Assembly (NCBI RefSeq): GCF_009870785.1
Contig: NZ_WTWX01000008.1
Coordinates: forward strand, 1-64,000
Length of the DNA stretch: 64,000 bases
Origin: Paenibacillus sp. An7
GTDB taxonomy: Bacteria; Bacillota; Bacilli; Paenibacillales; Paenibacillaceae
Direction: 5' to 3'
The notes below the pieces were generated by a model. It saw nothing but the letters and a program-made list of their open reading frames with translations, made no database searches and was not told the origin of the DNA. Positions 19,484 through 28,029 of the stretch are shown piece after piece; position 1 is the first letter of the stretch; every line of letters starts with the position of its first letter. The position numbers were made by a program, and so were the translations under genes.

Positions 19484-21661
19484 ATGGGCATAGAGCAATT
19501 ACTGGAGAAGGCTGGAGCCTATATCAAAGAACCTGAGCTTATCCTGATCCGTGAGGCTTATGACTTTGCTGAAGAAGCCCATCACGGACAGACGCGCAAA
19601 TCAGGTGAACCGTATATATTGCATCCGCTGGCGGTGGCAGACATCGTGGTGAATATGCAGATGGACAGCATATCAATTATTGCTGCCCTGCTTCATGATG
19701 TTGTAGAAGATACTACAGTTCCTCTGGATGAAATCAGAAAGAAATTTGGCGAGACGTGTGCCATGCTGGTCGATGGATTAACGAAGCTTGAGCGAATTAA
19801 GTTCCGTTCAAAGGAAGAGCAGCAAAACGAGAATTATCGTAAGATGTTTATAGCGATGGCGCAAGATATCCGTGTCATTGTGATTAAACTTGCGGATCGT
19901 CTTCATAATATGCGTACTCTTAAATATCAGTCAGAAGAAAGCCAACGTCGTATTTCGTATGAGACATTGGAAATTTTCTGTCCTATTGCTAATCGGTTAG
20001 GTATTTCTGCGATTAAATGGGAGATGGAGGATATCGCTTTAAGATATCTGAACCCACAGCAATATTACCGAATTGCGAACCTGATGCATAAGAAACGGGC
20101 TGAGCGTGAGCTTTATATTGATAACGTTATTGACCGAATTAATGAGAAATTGGGAGAAATGGGGATTCAAGCGGATCTTTCAGGAAGACCCAAACATATT
20201 TACAGTGTTTATAAGAAAATGACGACAAAAAACAAGCAGTTTAATGAGATTTATGATCTGCTTGCTATTCGTATTATCGTTGATAATATTAAGGACTGTT
20301 ATGCTACCTTAGGTATTATCCATACTTTATGGAAGCCGATGCCAGGCAGATTTAAAGATTATATTGCAATGCCAAAAGCAAATATGTACCAGTCGCTTCA
20401 TACGACGGTTGTTGGACCAAATGGTGAGCCTACAGAGGTTCAAATTCGTACTTGGGATATGCACCGTACTGCTGAATTTGGTATTGCTGCTCACTGGGCT
20501 TATAAAGAGGGCGGAGCGAATAATCTTGAAGACAGCATCACTTTCTTCCGGGAAATTCTTGAACTGCAGAATGAAGCAAAAGATGCCTCTGAATTCGTTG
20601 AGTCACTTAAAATGGATTTCTTCTCTGATTTGGTGTTTGTCTTTACGCCAAAAGGAGAGGTCATTGAGCTTCCGGCAGGGTCGGTACCGCTGGACTTTGC
20701 TTACCGGATCCATACAGAGGTTGGTAATCGAACCATTGGAGCAAAAGTGAACGGCCGGATTGTTCCGCTGGATTATCAGCTGAAAACCGGGGATATCGTA
20801 GAGATTTTGACTTCCAAGCATTCATATGGTCCGAGCCGAGATTGGCTGAAAATTGCGCAATCTTCTCATGCACGCAGCAAAATTAAGCAATGGTACAAGA
20901 AAGAAAAACGGGAAGAGAATGTTGAAAAAGGCCGAGAGAGCCTGGAACGCGAAATGAAACGTCTCAATCTTGAGCCTTCTCAGTGGCTGACAGACGACAA
21001 ACTTCAAGAAGTAGCTAAGCGTTTTGCTTTTAATGATATCGATGATATGTTATGTGCGATTGGATTTAGTGGTATTACAGCATCTCAAATCGTCACACGA
21101 CTTACTGAAAAACTCCGTAAGGAGCAAGAAGAAACAAATCTTCTGGAACTAACTACGGAACGTAAAGAAATTAAAGTAGCACCTGAGCGCAAAGTACAGC
21201 ATACCAATGGTGTGCGCGTGAAGGGGATTGACAATTTACTTGTACGCTTCGCCAGATGCTGTAATCCTGTACCTGGTGATGAAATTGTCGGCTATGTTAC
21301 GCGCGGACGCGGTGTGTCGGTGCATAGAACGGACTGCCCTAACCTGCCGTCTGTCGATGGACAAGAGGAAGAAGCAGCCCGCGTGATTGAAGTGGAGTGG
21401 GAAGTCGAAAGCGAAACAGCAAACTACAGTGTCGATATTGAAATAACAGGACATGATCGGAATGGTTTGCTTAATGAGGTTCTTCAAGCTGTCTCTGAAA
21501 GCAAGACGAATATTTCTGCTGTTACAGGCAGAACAGATAAGAACAAACTAGCTCAAGTGCATATGACGATTCTGATTCGGAATACAGATCATCTGCAGTC
21601 TGTTGTGGAGAAGATCAAACGAGTGAAGGACGTATATAGCGTACATCGGATTATGCAATAG
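19484..21661 (+). CDS. relA: RelA/SpoT bifunctional (p)ppGpp synthetase-hydrolase (Rel)
   Basis: Rel makes and degrades the stringent-response alarmone in response to uncharged tRNA on the ribosome. The 725-residue protein has an HD hydrolase domain (HPLAVADIV near residue 47, ALLHDVVEDT near 69), so it should retain hydrolase activity. The synthetase domain follows (GRFKDYIAMPKANMYQSLHT near 288), then TGS (FVFTPKGEVIELPAGS near 386), a Cys-containing RCCNPVPGDEIVGY region and a C-terminal ACT domain. Length and order are those of long RSH proteins. AAAGGAAA precedes the ATG. dtd follows 26 bases later, as in B. subtilis. Confidence 0.97.
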   Translation: MGIEQLLEKAGAYIKEPELILIREAYDFAEEAHHGQTRKSGEPYILHPLAVADIVVNMQMDSISIIAALLHDVVEDTTVPLDEIRKKFGETCAMLVDGLTKLERIKFRSKEEQQNENYRKMFIAMAQDIRVIVIKLADRLHNMRTLKYQSEESQRRISYETLEIFCPIANRLGISAIKWEMEDIALRYLNPQQYYRIANLMHKKRAERELYIDNVIDRINEKLGEMGIQADLSGRPKHIYSVYKKMTTKNKQFNEIYDLLAIRIIVDNIKDCYATLGIIHTLWKPMPGRFKDYIAMPKANMYQSLHTTVVGPNGEPTEVQIRTWDMHRTAEFGIAAHWAYKEGGANNLEDSITFFREILELQNEAKDASEFVESLKMDFFSDLVFVFTPKGEVIELPAGSVPLDFAYRIHTEVGNRTIGAKVNGRIVPLDYQLKTGDIVEILTSKHSYGPSRDWLKIAQSSHARSKIKQWYKKEKREENVEKGRESLEREMKRLNLEPSQWLTDDKLQEVAKRFAFNDIDDMLCAIGFSGITASQIVTRLTEKLRKEQEETNLLELTTERKEIKVAPERKVQHTNGVRVKGIDNLLVRFARCCNPVPGDEIVGYVTRGRGVSVHRTDCPNLPSVDGQEEEAARVIEVEWEVESETANYSVDIEITGHDRNGLLNEVLQAVSESKTNISAVTGRTDKNKLAQVHMTILIRNTDHLQSVVEKIKRVKDVYSVHRIMQ

Positions 21662-21687
21662 GCTGTAAGGTAAGGGGTATGTAAATA

Positions 21688-22131
21688 GTGAAAGTGATTA
21701 TCCAGCGTTGCAGCAGCGCCAAAGTTACGGTAGACGACGATATTATTGGCCAAATCGATCAAGGTCTTATGCTTCTTGTGGGTGTTACTCATGAAGACGA
21801 GGAGAAAGATGCAGATTATTTGGCTGAAAAGATTGCAGGTCTGCGTATTTTTGAAGACGAATCTGGGAAAATGAATCACAGTGTTCTTGATGTAGAAGGA
21901 GCTATTTTATCGGTTTCCCAGTTTACGCTATACGCAGATACACGCAAAGGAAAACGACCAAACTTCATGGCTGCAGCGAAGCCAGATGTAGCTGAACCAT
22001 TGTATGAATACTTTAACGAACAGTTAAGAAAAAAAGGGCTGCGAGTGGAGACTGGAAAGTTTGGAGCCATGATGGATGTGTCACTTACAAACAATGGCCC
22101 TGTTACCTTGATACTTGAAAGTAAAGTGTGA
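21688..22131 (+). CDS. dtd: D-aminoacyl-tRNA deacylase
   Basis: Dtd removes D-amino acids, and glycine from tRNA-Ala, to protect translation. The 147-residue product matches the family length and has [17 protein letters not shown], the [15 protein letters not shown] motif (SQFTL, about residue 78) and the Gly-Pro-type motif [11 protein letters not shown] near the end. It uses a GTG start after AAGGTAAGGGG. It is transcribed with relA. Confidence 0.96.
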   Translation: MKVIIQRCSSAKVTVDDDIIGQIDQGLMLLVGVTHEDEEKDADYLAEKIAGLRIFEDESGKMNHSVLDVEGAILSVSQFTLYADTRKGKRPNFMAAAKPDVAEPLYEYFNEQLRKKGLRVETGKFGAMMDVSLTNNGPVTLILESKV

Positions 22132-22240
22132 GAAAGCTTTGAAAGTTTGTTTAAGGAACGACCCTGACTAATAAGAAAAGGACCTGGACATAATAGGAGA
22201 TATACCTGAAATGATCCGCTAAAAAGAAGGTGCTTTTCTT

Positions 22241-22408
22241 ATGCGTCAATCTTTTAAACAAGCAAATATGAGTTACTCCTCTTTACTTTTGCCGAGTAGT
22301 ATTTCGGAAGCGATGCACCTTGCCAGGCAGACATCAAGCAATCTACCGGCTTTTTTTGAAACAAGACAATTGGATAAACCGGCGAGAGAAAATATGCCTC
22401 GTCCTTAG
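22241..22408 (+). CDS. Small hypothetical protein (55 residues)
   Basis: An ATG at 22241 opens a 55-codon frame, with AGAAGGTG eight bases upstream and a terminator directly after the stop. The predicted peptide (start MRQSFKQANMSY, end ARENMPRP) is soluble and rich in Ser, Leu and Arg. No family was recognised. The proper ribosome site plus the terminator nine bases after the stop support a real gene. It lies in a 454-base gap between dtd and the DJ-1-like gene. Confidence 0.45.
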   Translation: MRQSFKQANMSYSSLLLPSSISEAMHLARQTSSNLPAFFETRQLDKPARENMPRP

Positions 22409-22416
22409 AAGTTATT

Positions 22417-22472
22417 GCGATCCTCCTGATTGGCTGTTAAGTCTCAGTCAAACAAGGGGGATCGCTTTTTTT
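22417..22472 (+). terminator. Terminator after the small ORF
   Basis: GCGATCC (22417-22423) pairs with GGATCGC (22459-22465), with further partial pairing inside, and is followed by seven Ts. Confidence 0.75.
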
Positions 22473-22585
22473 GATGCATCGTTATGAAGGAATACGACAA
22501 AGTATTTTTACCTTACATGTTATAAACTCGGCATAGGAGGGTAATTACATCTCGAGGCACATAAGCCAGGAAGGAGACGATATCG

Positions 22586-23092
22586 ATGAGTAAAATCGCA
22601 TTTTTATTAGCAGACCAATTTGAAGATTCCGAGATGAAGGTACCTTACGATGAGGTGAAAAAAGCAGGACACGAAGTCGTTATTGTCGGACTTGAAGCAG
22701 GTAAGACAGTTAAAGGGAAACAAGAGAAAGCAGAATATAAAGTGGACAAAGCAATTGTGGATGTCAAAGCAAGTGACTTTGATGGCGTAGTCATTCCAGG
22801 CGGCTCTTCTCCAGAAGGACTAAGAGGTAATGAGAACATATTGAATTTTGTAAAAGAAATTAATCAATCGAAAAAACCAATCGCAGCAATCTGCCATGGT
22901 CCACAAATTTTAGCGAGTGCGGATCTGTTGTCCGGTCGGACCATTACTTCCTATCCACCACTGAAGGATGACATGGTTAATGCAGGCTCTACATTCGTGG
23001 ATAAAGAAGTAGTCGTAGATGGTAACTTCATTACTTCCCGTACCCCAGAAGATGAACCCGCATTTGTTCGTGAAATTCTAAAAGCGATTTAA
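22586..23092 (+). CDS. DJ-1/PfpI family protein (type 1 glutamine amidotransferase-like)
   Basis: The 168-residue product belongs to the PfpI branch of DJ-1 proteins, which includes stress-linked deglycase or protease-like enzymes such as YraA and YfkM. The nucleophile elbow AAICHGPQ (Cys about residue 104) and the acidic FEDSEM near the N-terminus form the expected Cys-His-Glu site. AAGGAG is 10 bases before the ATG. It is monocistronic by appearance. The exact substrate cannot be deduced. Confidence 0.88.
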   Translation: MSKIAFLLADQFEDSEMKVPYDEVKKAGHEVVIVGLEAGKTVKGKQEKAEYKVDKAIVDVKASDFDGVVIPGGSSPEGLRGNENILNFVKEINQSKKPIAAICHGPQILASADLLSGRTITSYPPLKDDMVNAGSTFVDKEVVVDGNFITSRTPEDEPAFVREILKAI

Positions 23093-23192
23093 TCGAATCA
23101 AATTTTCAATATCTAACAAAATTGATTCAATGATTTTATTTAATTAAGAATATCATTTTACCTGGGTACATCACTTCAAAGGAGGGTTTGTC

Positions 23193-23642
23193 ATGTCAAA
23201 GAAGATACAAGCGTATTTTAGAACGGAAGATGAAGCAGAAGGGGCAAGAACTTCTCTGCAGGTCTATGCGACAGAACAGCTTGAGGTTGGTGCTCTAGAA
23301 TCCGCAATAGGAAGGGAAAGACATATCCTACTCCCCTTCGTACCGAACAGCGCAGGTTCGGGCGCAGCAAGCGGAACTGGAGGAGTTGGGGTAACAGGTA
23401 CAGGAGGATCAGCTCAAGGCTTACCTATCGTACCTGTTATTACAGATGAGGACCCTAAGGAAGTAGTTTCTGCGGACGTCAACGGGAACCGGGAAGGCGG
23501 TATTCTAAATGCGGAGGATGTATCATCAGCAGATCTTGACGACCTCCGATATGTGCTTTCTTGTAAGGTGAACGATGAAGAATATAATGATGTAGTCAAC
23601 AAAATTCGTCAGAACGGCGGTTATGTAGAATCTTTTGAATAA
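23193..23642 (+). CDS. Hypothetical protein with Gly/Thr-rich linker
   Basis: The 149-residue acidic protein starts MSKKIQAYFRTEDEAEGARTSL, a segment like the small alpha-beta domains of general stress proteins. It then has a Gly/Thr/Ala-rich linker (about residues 50-80) and a C-terminal DDLRYVLSCKVNDEEYNDVVNKI segment that may pair with the first half as a split domain. AAGGAGGG gives a strong ribosome site. No catalytic motif is visible. Neighbouring the DJ-1 gene, it may be stress related, which is only inference. Confidence 0.7.
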   Translation: MSKKIQAYFRTEDEAEGARTSLQVYATEQLEVGALESAIGRERHILLPFVPNSAGSGAASGTGGVGVTGTGGSAQGLPIVPVITDEDPKEVVSADVNGNREGGILNAEDVSSADLDDLRYVLSCKVNDEEYNDVVNKIRQNGGYVESFE

Positions 23643-23660
23643 CAATTTTTTATTAAGACA

Positions 23661-23697
23661 ACAAGAGCTTTTTCCCAGGGGAAAGGGCTCTTGTTTT
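23661..23697 (+). terminator. Terminator after the hypothetical gene at 23193
   Basis: ACAAGAGC...CCC pairs with GGG...GCTCTTGT across 23661-23694, with T-A and T-G pairs in the middle, followed by TTTTG. Confidence 0.7.
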
Positions 23698-23879
23698 GTT
23701 ATGTTTTTTGTTATGATATGTATAGGAATCGACAAATAAGTGAAGCGCTTTCACATTTGTAACATACTTGTAATATAAACAACATCGTTCGTTAATATGT
23801 GCTGTTTATAATAACAGCATGACCCCCTTTTTTAATATATTTTTCTTTTAACCTACAAACCGTTTTTGTAGGTTTTTTT
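23698..23879 (+). ncRNA. Candidate small RNA segment ending in a terminator
   Basis: No ORF is present. A hairpin GCTGTT-TATAAT-AACAGC (about 23803-23820) is followed by an unpaired C-rich tract (ACCCCC, about 23822-23827). A strong terminator comes next: 10-bp stem AACCTACAAA 23850-23859 with 23865-23874, then Ts. A terminator with no gene before it plus a C-rich single strand resembles Gram-positive regulatory RNAs that bind ribosome sites. No clear promoter was found, so this is tentative. Confidence 0.3.
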
Positions 23880-23964
23880 CTGTCTTTTTTTTAATGATCA
23901 AGACAATAAGGGAATTTAAAATGGATATCTCTCACCTGTTGTGTAAATTTATGATGTGAAATGC

Positions 23965-23993
23965 TTGACTTTGAGGTATGGGTTCATTACAAT
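23965..23993 (+). promoter_or_regulatory. Sigma-A promoter of the hisS-aspS T-box leader
   Basis: TTGACT (23965-23970) and TACAAT (23988-23993) are separated by 17 bases, a near-consensus housekeeping promoter. Initiation near 24000 places the T-box immediately downstream. Confidence 0.75.
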
Positions 23994-24014
23994 CGAACAA
24001 TAATAGGTAATATA

Positions 24015-24351
24015 AATGATTCGATGACAGGACCAAGTACTCCGTGCCCCACATGCATAGAGATGAATCCCTTTGGCTGGAAGGATTCTCATGATGACCG
24101 GACGAATGACTTCCTCGAGAACGAGTGGCGAAAGAAAGAATGAATCCTAGACGGGTTTTTGTTTGAGTAGCCATTACGCGCTGACGAGCGTTACACGTTG
24201 AAGCGAAGGAATGGCTGGTTATGTTCATGCCTGTATATAGGGTGTGTACTAGGTCATCTTTCGAAATGTGGGTGGTACCACGGTAGATTCTTGCGATTCA
24301 GCAATCTCTCGTCCCTGTTTCAGTAATGAAACAGTGCGAGGGATTTTTTTG
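24015..24351 (+). promoter_or_regulatory. T-box riboswitch before hisS, specifier read as GAC (Asp)
   Basis: The leader has the T-box core GGGTGGTACCACGG (24270-24283). A terminator follows: CTCG/CGAG plus the 8-bp stem CTGTTTCA (24315-24322) with 24327-24334, then Ts 24344-24350. Stem I is recognisable. ATTCG pairs with CGAGT around kink-turn-like GA motifs, AGGA pairs with TCCT, and AGTA faces the 3' strand CGAAT-GAC-T. By alignment with the glyQS arrangement the specifier is GAC, aspartate, although the first gene is hisS. This fits control of a transcript that continues to aspS. Uncharged tRNA should cause readthrough. Confidence 0.88.
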
Positions 24352-24390
24352 TTGTATAAAGATTGATTAGGATGCAGTGGAGGGATGAGA

Positions 24391-25635
24391 ATGGCTTTTC
24401 AAAAACCGACAGGAACTCAAGATTTGTTACCAGGTGTCGTAGAAAAGTGGCAGTATGTCGAAGAGAAAGCAAGGGATCTCTGCAGACGGTTTAACTACCG
24501 CGAAATTCGCACTCCTATTTTTGAACAGACGAATTTGTTCGAACGCGGAGTGGGAGAAACAACGGATATTGTAGAGAAAGAAATGTACACGTTCCGTGAT
24601 AAAGGGGATCGCAGTATGACACTTCGTCCCGAAGGAACAGCGGGTGTCGTTCGTTCTTACGTAGAGAACAAGTTGTATGGAGAACCGGATGTAACCAAAT
24701 TGTATTACACCGGACCTATGTTCCGTTATGAGCGTCCGCAAGCGGGCCGCCAGCGTCAATTTCACCAGTTTGGTGTTGAGGTGTTCGGGGCTGTAGATCC
24801 TGCGATTGATGCAGAGGTTATTGCTCTTGGATATCAGTTCTGCCGTGAACTTGGACTTCAGGGCGTAAGCGTAGAGCTAAACTCTGTAGGAAATGCAGAG
24901 AGCCGCGCTGCGTATCGTGATACTCTGCTTGAATTCCTTAACCCAATGAAAGATACCTTGTGTAAGGATTGTCAATCTCGGATGGAGCGTAACCCGCTTC
25001 GTGTGCTGGATTGCAAAGTGGATCAGGATAAATTCACAGATGCACCTTCTATTTTAGATAGCCTTAGTGAAGAGGAAATGACTCATTTCAAAAAAGTGCA
25101 ACAATACTTGGATGAAATTGAGATTCCATATACACTCAATCACCGTTTAGTAAGAGGTTTAGATTACTACACCATGACGGCGTTTGAACTCAAAGCCGAA
25201 GGAATTGGGGCGATTGATACCATTGGCGGAGGCGGAAGATATAACGGTCTGGTGGCTGGTATAGGAGGTCCGGATCAGCCAGGTATTGGTTTTGGTATCG
25301 GACTAGAAAGAATCTTACTCATCCTTGATAAACAGGGAGTAGATTTGCAGGCGGTTAAACCACTTGATGTTTATTTTGTAGCTTTAGGCGAGGCTGCCGA
25401 GCTTGAAGTAGGGAAACAAATCTTCAAACTGCGTCAAGCAGGTTTCAGTGCAGAACGAGATTATTTGGGCCGTAAAATGAAGGCTCAAATGAAATCTGCC
25501 GATCGCTTAAAAGCACGTTACACTGCAATTCTTGGTGATGATGAACTTGAGCGTGGGGAAATTGCGATCAAGTCGATGGAAACTGGTGAGCAACAAGTTG
25601 TAAAACTAACAGATATCGAATCCGTATTACGTTAG
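24391..25635 (+). CDS. hisS: Histidyl-tRNA synthetase
   Basis: HisRS charges tRNA-His. The 414-residue class II enzyme has [10 protein letters not shown] at the start, motif 2 in [21 protein letters not shown] (about residue 109), the histidine-specific [11 protein letters not shown] (about 258) and motif 3 [13 protein letters not shown]-terminal anticodon-binding domain follows. The ATG at 24391 is six bases after GGAGGG; the ATG at 24385 directly abuts that site. The gene is behind the T-box and is separated from aspS by an unusual 593-base gap. Confidence 0.96.
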   Translation: MAFQKPTGTQDLLPGVVEKWQYVEEKARDLCRRFNYREIRTPIFEQTNLFERGVGETTDIVEKEMYTFRDKGDRSMTLRPEGTAGVVRSYVENKLYGEPDVTKLYYTGPMFRYERPQAGRQRQFHQFGVEVFGAVDPAIDAEVIALGYQFCRELGLQGVSVELNSVGNAESRAAYRDTLLEFLNPMKDTLCKDCQSRMERNPLRVLDCKVDQDKFTDAPSILDSLSEEEMTHFKKVQQYLDEIEIPYTLNHRLVRGLDYYTMTAFELKAEGIGAIDTIGGGGRYNGLVAGIGGPDQPGIGFGIGLERILLILDKQGVDLQAVKPLDVYFVALGEAAELEVGKQIFKLRQAGFSAERDYLGRKMKAQMKSADRLKARYTAILGDDELERGEIAIKSMETGEQQVVKLTDIESVLR

Positions 25636-25665
25636 AAGTTACAACAACTTAATATACAGCTCTAT

Positions 25666-25960
25666 GCGAAGCAGGGCAGAGCACGCCGAAGGCTAAAGGT
25701 CTAAGTCACTTGCCTTTACTGCCCCAAGCGAAGCAGGGTAGAACACGCCGAAGGCTAAAGGTCTAAGTCACTTGCCTTTACTGCCCCAAGCAAAGCAGGG
25801 CAGAACATGCCGAAGGCTACAAGGTTCTGAATCACTTGCCTTTACTGCCCCAAGCGAAGCAGGGCAGAGCACGCCGAAGGCTAAAGGTCTAAGTCACTTG
25901 CCCTTACTGTCCCAAGCGAAGCAGGACAGAACACGCCGAAGGCTACAAGGGTTTTAAACT
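25666..25960 (+). repeat. Tandem array of 62-base structured repeats between hisS and aspS
   Basis: Units begin at 25666, 25728, 25790, 25854 and 25916 (periods 62, 62, 64, 62), four full and one partial. Each contains GCGAAGCAGG, a CCGAAGGCT motif and CACTTGCC. At unit junctions CTGCCC pairs with GGGCAG around CAAGCGAAGCA. In the last junction both arms change to CTGTCC and GGACAG, a compensatory change, and one junction has a G-T pair (GGGTAG). AAAGG and CCTTT inside units can form a second hairpin. The period is not a multiple of three, so coding is unlikely. Confidence 0.92.
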
Positions 25961-25975
25961 CTTTTAGATGTTTAC

Positions 25976-26205
25976 CGGCGGCTCGAGCAAAGCTGAGCAG
26001 TGTACCAGCCGAAGGCGTATTCAGCGCATGGAAGCTGCGCCTTGCGTATTTGCAAAGCAAGTACGCAAGACAAGCAGCGACTCCTTCCACAAACGTAAGT
26101 TTTTTCAACCATCCACTACCTGAGATCAGTTCGCTAGTTCCGGGTGTCCAGAGGGCAGCGCCTTCTGGGGTCCTCCCTGTCAGGGAGGATTTAGGTGGGT
26201 GCATT
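25976..26205 (+). repeat. Composite multi-hairpin element upstream of aspS
   Basis: A degenerate relative of the preceding units (GCAAAGCTGAGCAG, AGCCGAAGGC) is followed by three hairpins. The first, 26030-26088, pairs GGAAG, GCTGC, CTTGCGTA and TTGC with their complements around AAA. The second, 26148-26168, is a 9-bp stem with loop AGC. The third, 26171-26189, is TCCTCCC with GGGAGGA. No T run follows, so these are not standard terminators. The element looks like a dispersed intergenic repeat placed in the aspS leader. Confidence 0.7.
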
Positions 26206-26228
26206 ATAACTATAAGGGAGCAATCACA

Positions 26229-28007
26229 ATGAAAAGAAGTCATTATTGCGGTACACTGACGACCGAACATATTGGACAAACGGTTACACTGAACGGATGG
26301 GTACAAACTCGCCGTGACTTGGGAGGCGTCCTTTTTATCGATCTGCGTGACCGCAGTGGTATTGTACAGGTTGTATTTAACCCGGCATATTCCGGAGAAG
26401 CACTGAATATTGCAGATCGCGTTCGTTCCGAGTATGTTATTGCCGTATCAGGAACCGTAGTGAAACGTGATGAAGAAACCGTTAACGCCAACTTGCCGAC
26501 AGGGCAAATTGAAGTGCAAATCACAGAAATTGAAGTACTGAATGCAGCAAAAACACCTCCATTTTTCATTGAAGATGGAATTGAAGTAGATGAGTCTCTG
26601 CGACTCAAATATCGCTATATGGACCTTCGTCGTCCTGAAATGCAAAAAACGCTTAAACTGCGTTCAAAAGCAGCAAAAGTATTCCGTGACTTCCTAGACG
26701 GACAAGATTTTGTTGAGGTAGAAACACCAATTCTGACGAAAAGTTCACCAGAAGGTGCGCGTGACTATTTGGTACCAAGCCGTGTGCATGATGGGGAGTT
26801 CTTCGCTCTTCCACAATCTCCACAAATCTACAAACAGCTGTTAATGGTGAGCGGACTTGAGCGTTACTACCAAATTGCTCGTTGTTTCCGTGACGAAGAT
26901 CTTCGTGCGGACCGTCAACCTGAATTTACACAAGTCGATATCGAAACTTCCTTCTTGCAGCAGGATGATCTGCTTCCGATGATGGAAGAACTCATGGTTC
27001 AATTGTTCCGTGAAACCAAAGGAATTGAACTGGAGACTCCTTTCCAGCGTATTACGTATGCTGACGCGATGGGCAAATATGGTTCAGATAAACCAGATCT
27101 TCGCTTCGGACTGGAACTGGTAGAAATGAATGATATTGTATCCACAAGCGGAGTGAAAGTATTTGCTTCTGTCATTGAAAAAGGCGGAGAAGTAAAATGC
27201 TTAAACGCAAAAGGTTGCGGTACTTGGACGCGTAAAGAGATCGACGATCTTGGACCTTATGCAGCTCGTTATGGAGCTAAAGGGCTTGCATGGATTCAAG
27301 TAAAAGAAGGGGAATTCAAAGGACCTATCGTAAAATTCATGTCCCCTGAAGAAATTGAAGCAATTAGAGAACGTACAGGTGCAGAAGATGGAGACTTGCT
27401 GTTATTCTCTGCGGATAACAAAAAAGTGGTAGCTGATGTACTCGGAGCACTTCGATTGAAAATCGGCCGTGATCTTGGTCTGATCGATGACAACAAATTT
27501 AAGTTTGCTTGGGTCGTAGACTTCCCTCTCCTCGGATATGATGAGGATGAAAAACGTTATGTAGCGGAACATCATCCGTTCACACGTCCAAAAGACGAAG
27601 ACCTTCACCTGTTCGATACAGATCCAGGTCAGATTCGTGCTCAAGCTTATGACCTTGTACTTAACGGTTATGAAGTAGGCGGCGGTTCCATGCGTATCTA
27701 CAAACGTGACGTCCAAGAGAAAATGTTTAATGCAATTGGCCTATCTCCAGAAGAAGCAAATGATAAGTTTGGATATCTGATGGAAGCATTTGAATATGGC
27801 ACACCACCACACGGCGGGATTGCGTTTGGATTTGACCGTCTGGTTATGCTTCTTGCAGGCCGCACAAACTTGCGTGAAACGATTGCTTTCCCGAAAACAG
27901 CAAGCGCAACAGATCTGCTTATGAACGCACCTTCCGAGGTAGATGCGAAACAACTCGAACAACTTCATATCCGAGTGGCACGTAAGGTCAAAGCAGAAAA
28001 GAATTAA
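26229..28007 (+). CDS. aspS: Aspartyl-tRNA synthetase
   Basis: AspRS charges tRNA-Asp. The 592-residue bacterial-type protein has an N-terminal OB anticodon-binding domain ([24 protein letters not shown]), class II motif 2 ([24 protein letters not shown]), a GAD insertion domain (about 290-420) and motif 3 [13 protein letters not shown]. The ATG at 26229 is eight bases after AAGGGAG. The longer frame from 26199 adds ten residues with no ribosome site. It probably depends on readthrough from the hisS T-box, or on an unseen promoter within the repeats. Confidence 0.96.
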   Translation: MKRSHYCGTLTTEHIGQTVTLNGWVQTRRDLGGVLFIDLRDRSGIVQVVFNPAYSGEALNIADRVRSEYVIAVSGTVVKRDEETVNANLPTGQIEVQITEIEVLNAAKTPPFFIEDGIEVDESLRLKYRYMDLRRPEMQKTLKLRSKAAKVFRDFLDGQDFVEVETPILTKSSPEGARDYLVPSRVHDGEFFALPQSPQIYKQLLMVSGLERYYQIARCFRDEDLRADRQPEFTQVDIETSFLQQDDLLPMMEELMVQLFRETKGIELETPFQRITYADAMGKYGSDKPDLRFGLELVEMNDIVSTSGVKVFASVIEKGGEVKCLNAKGCGTWTRKEIDDLGPYAARYGAKGLAWIQVKEGEFKGPIVKFMSPEEIEAIRERTGAEDGDLLLFSADNKKVVADVLGALRLKIGRDLGLIDDNKFKFAWVVDFPLLGYDEDEKRYVAEHHPFTRPKDEDLHLFDTDPGQIRAQAYDLVLNGYEVGGGSMRIYKRDVQEKMFNAIGLSPEEANDKFGYLMEAFEYGTPPHGGIAFGFDRLVMLLAGRTNLRETIAFPKTASATDLLMNAPSEVDAKQLEQLHIRVARKVKAEKN

Positions 28008-28029
28008 GTAAGGGGGACAAAAAGTCACC

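Noticed and set aside
23740..23755. cre-like GTGAAGCGCTTTCAC
   Set aside because: One base is missing from the cre consensus spacing, so key positions do not align.
23961..24143. 60-codon ORF inside the hisS leader
   Set aside because: It overlaps promoter and T-box stem I, with no ribosome site.
25772..25957. Plus-strand ORF over the repeats
   Set aside because: It runs across 62-base repeats that shift frame each unit; no ribosome site and low-complexity product.
25666..25960. CRISPR array
   Set aside because: The whole 62-base unit is repeated with few changes; there are no variable spacers and no cas genes.
25881..26306. 141-codon minus-strand ORF
   Set aside because: It covers the repeats, hairpins and aspS start antisense; the frame is a by-product of the structured element, without a ribosome site.
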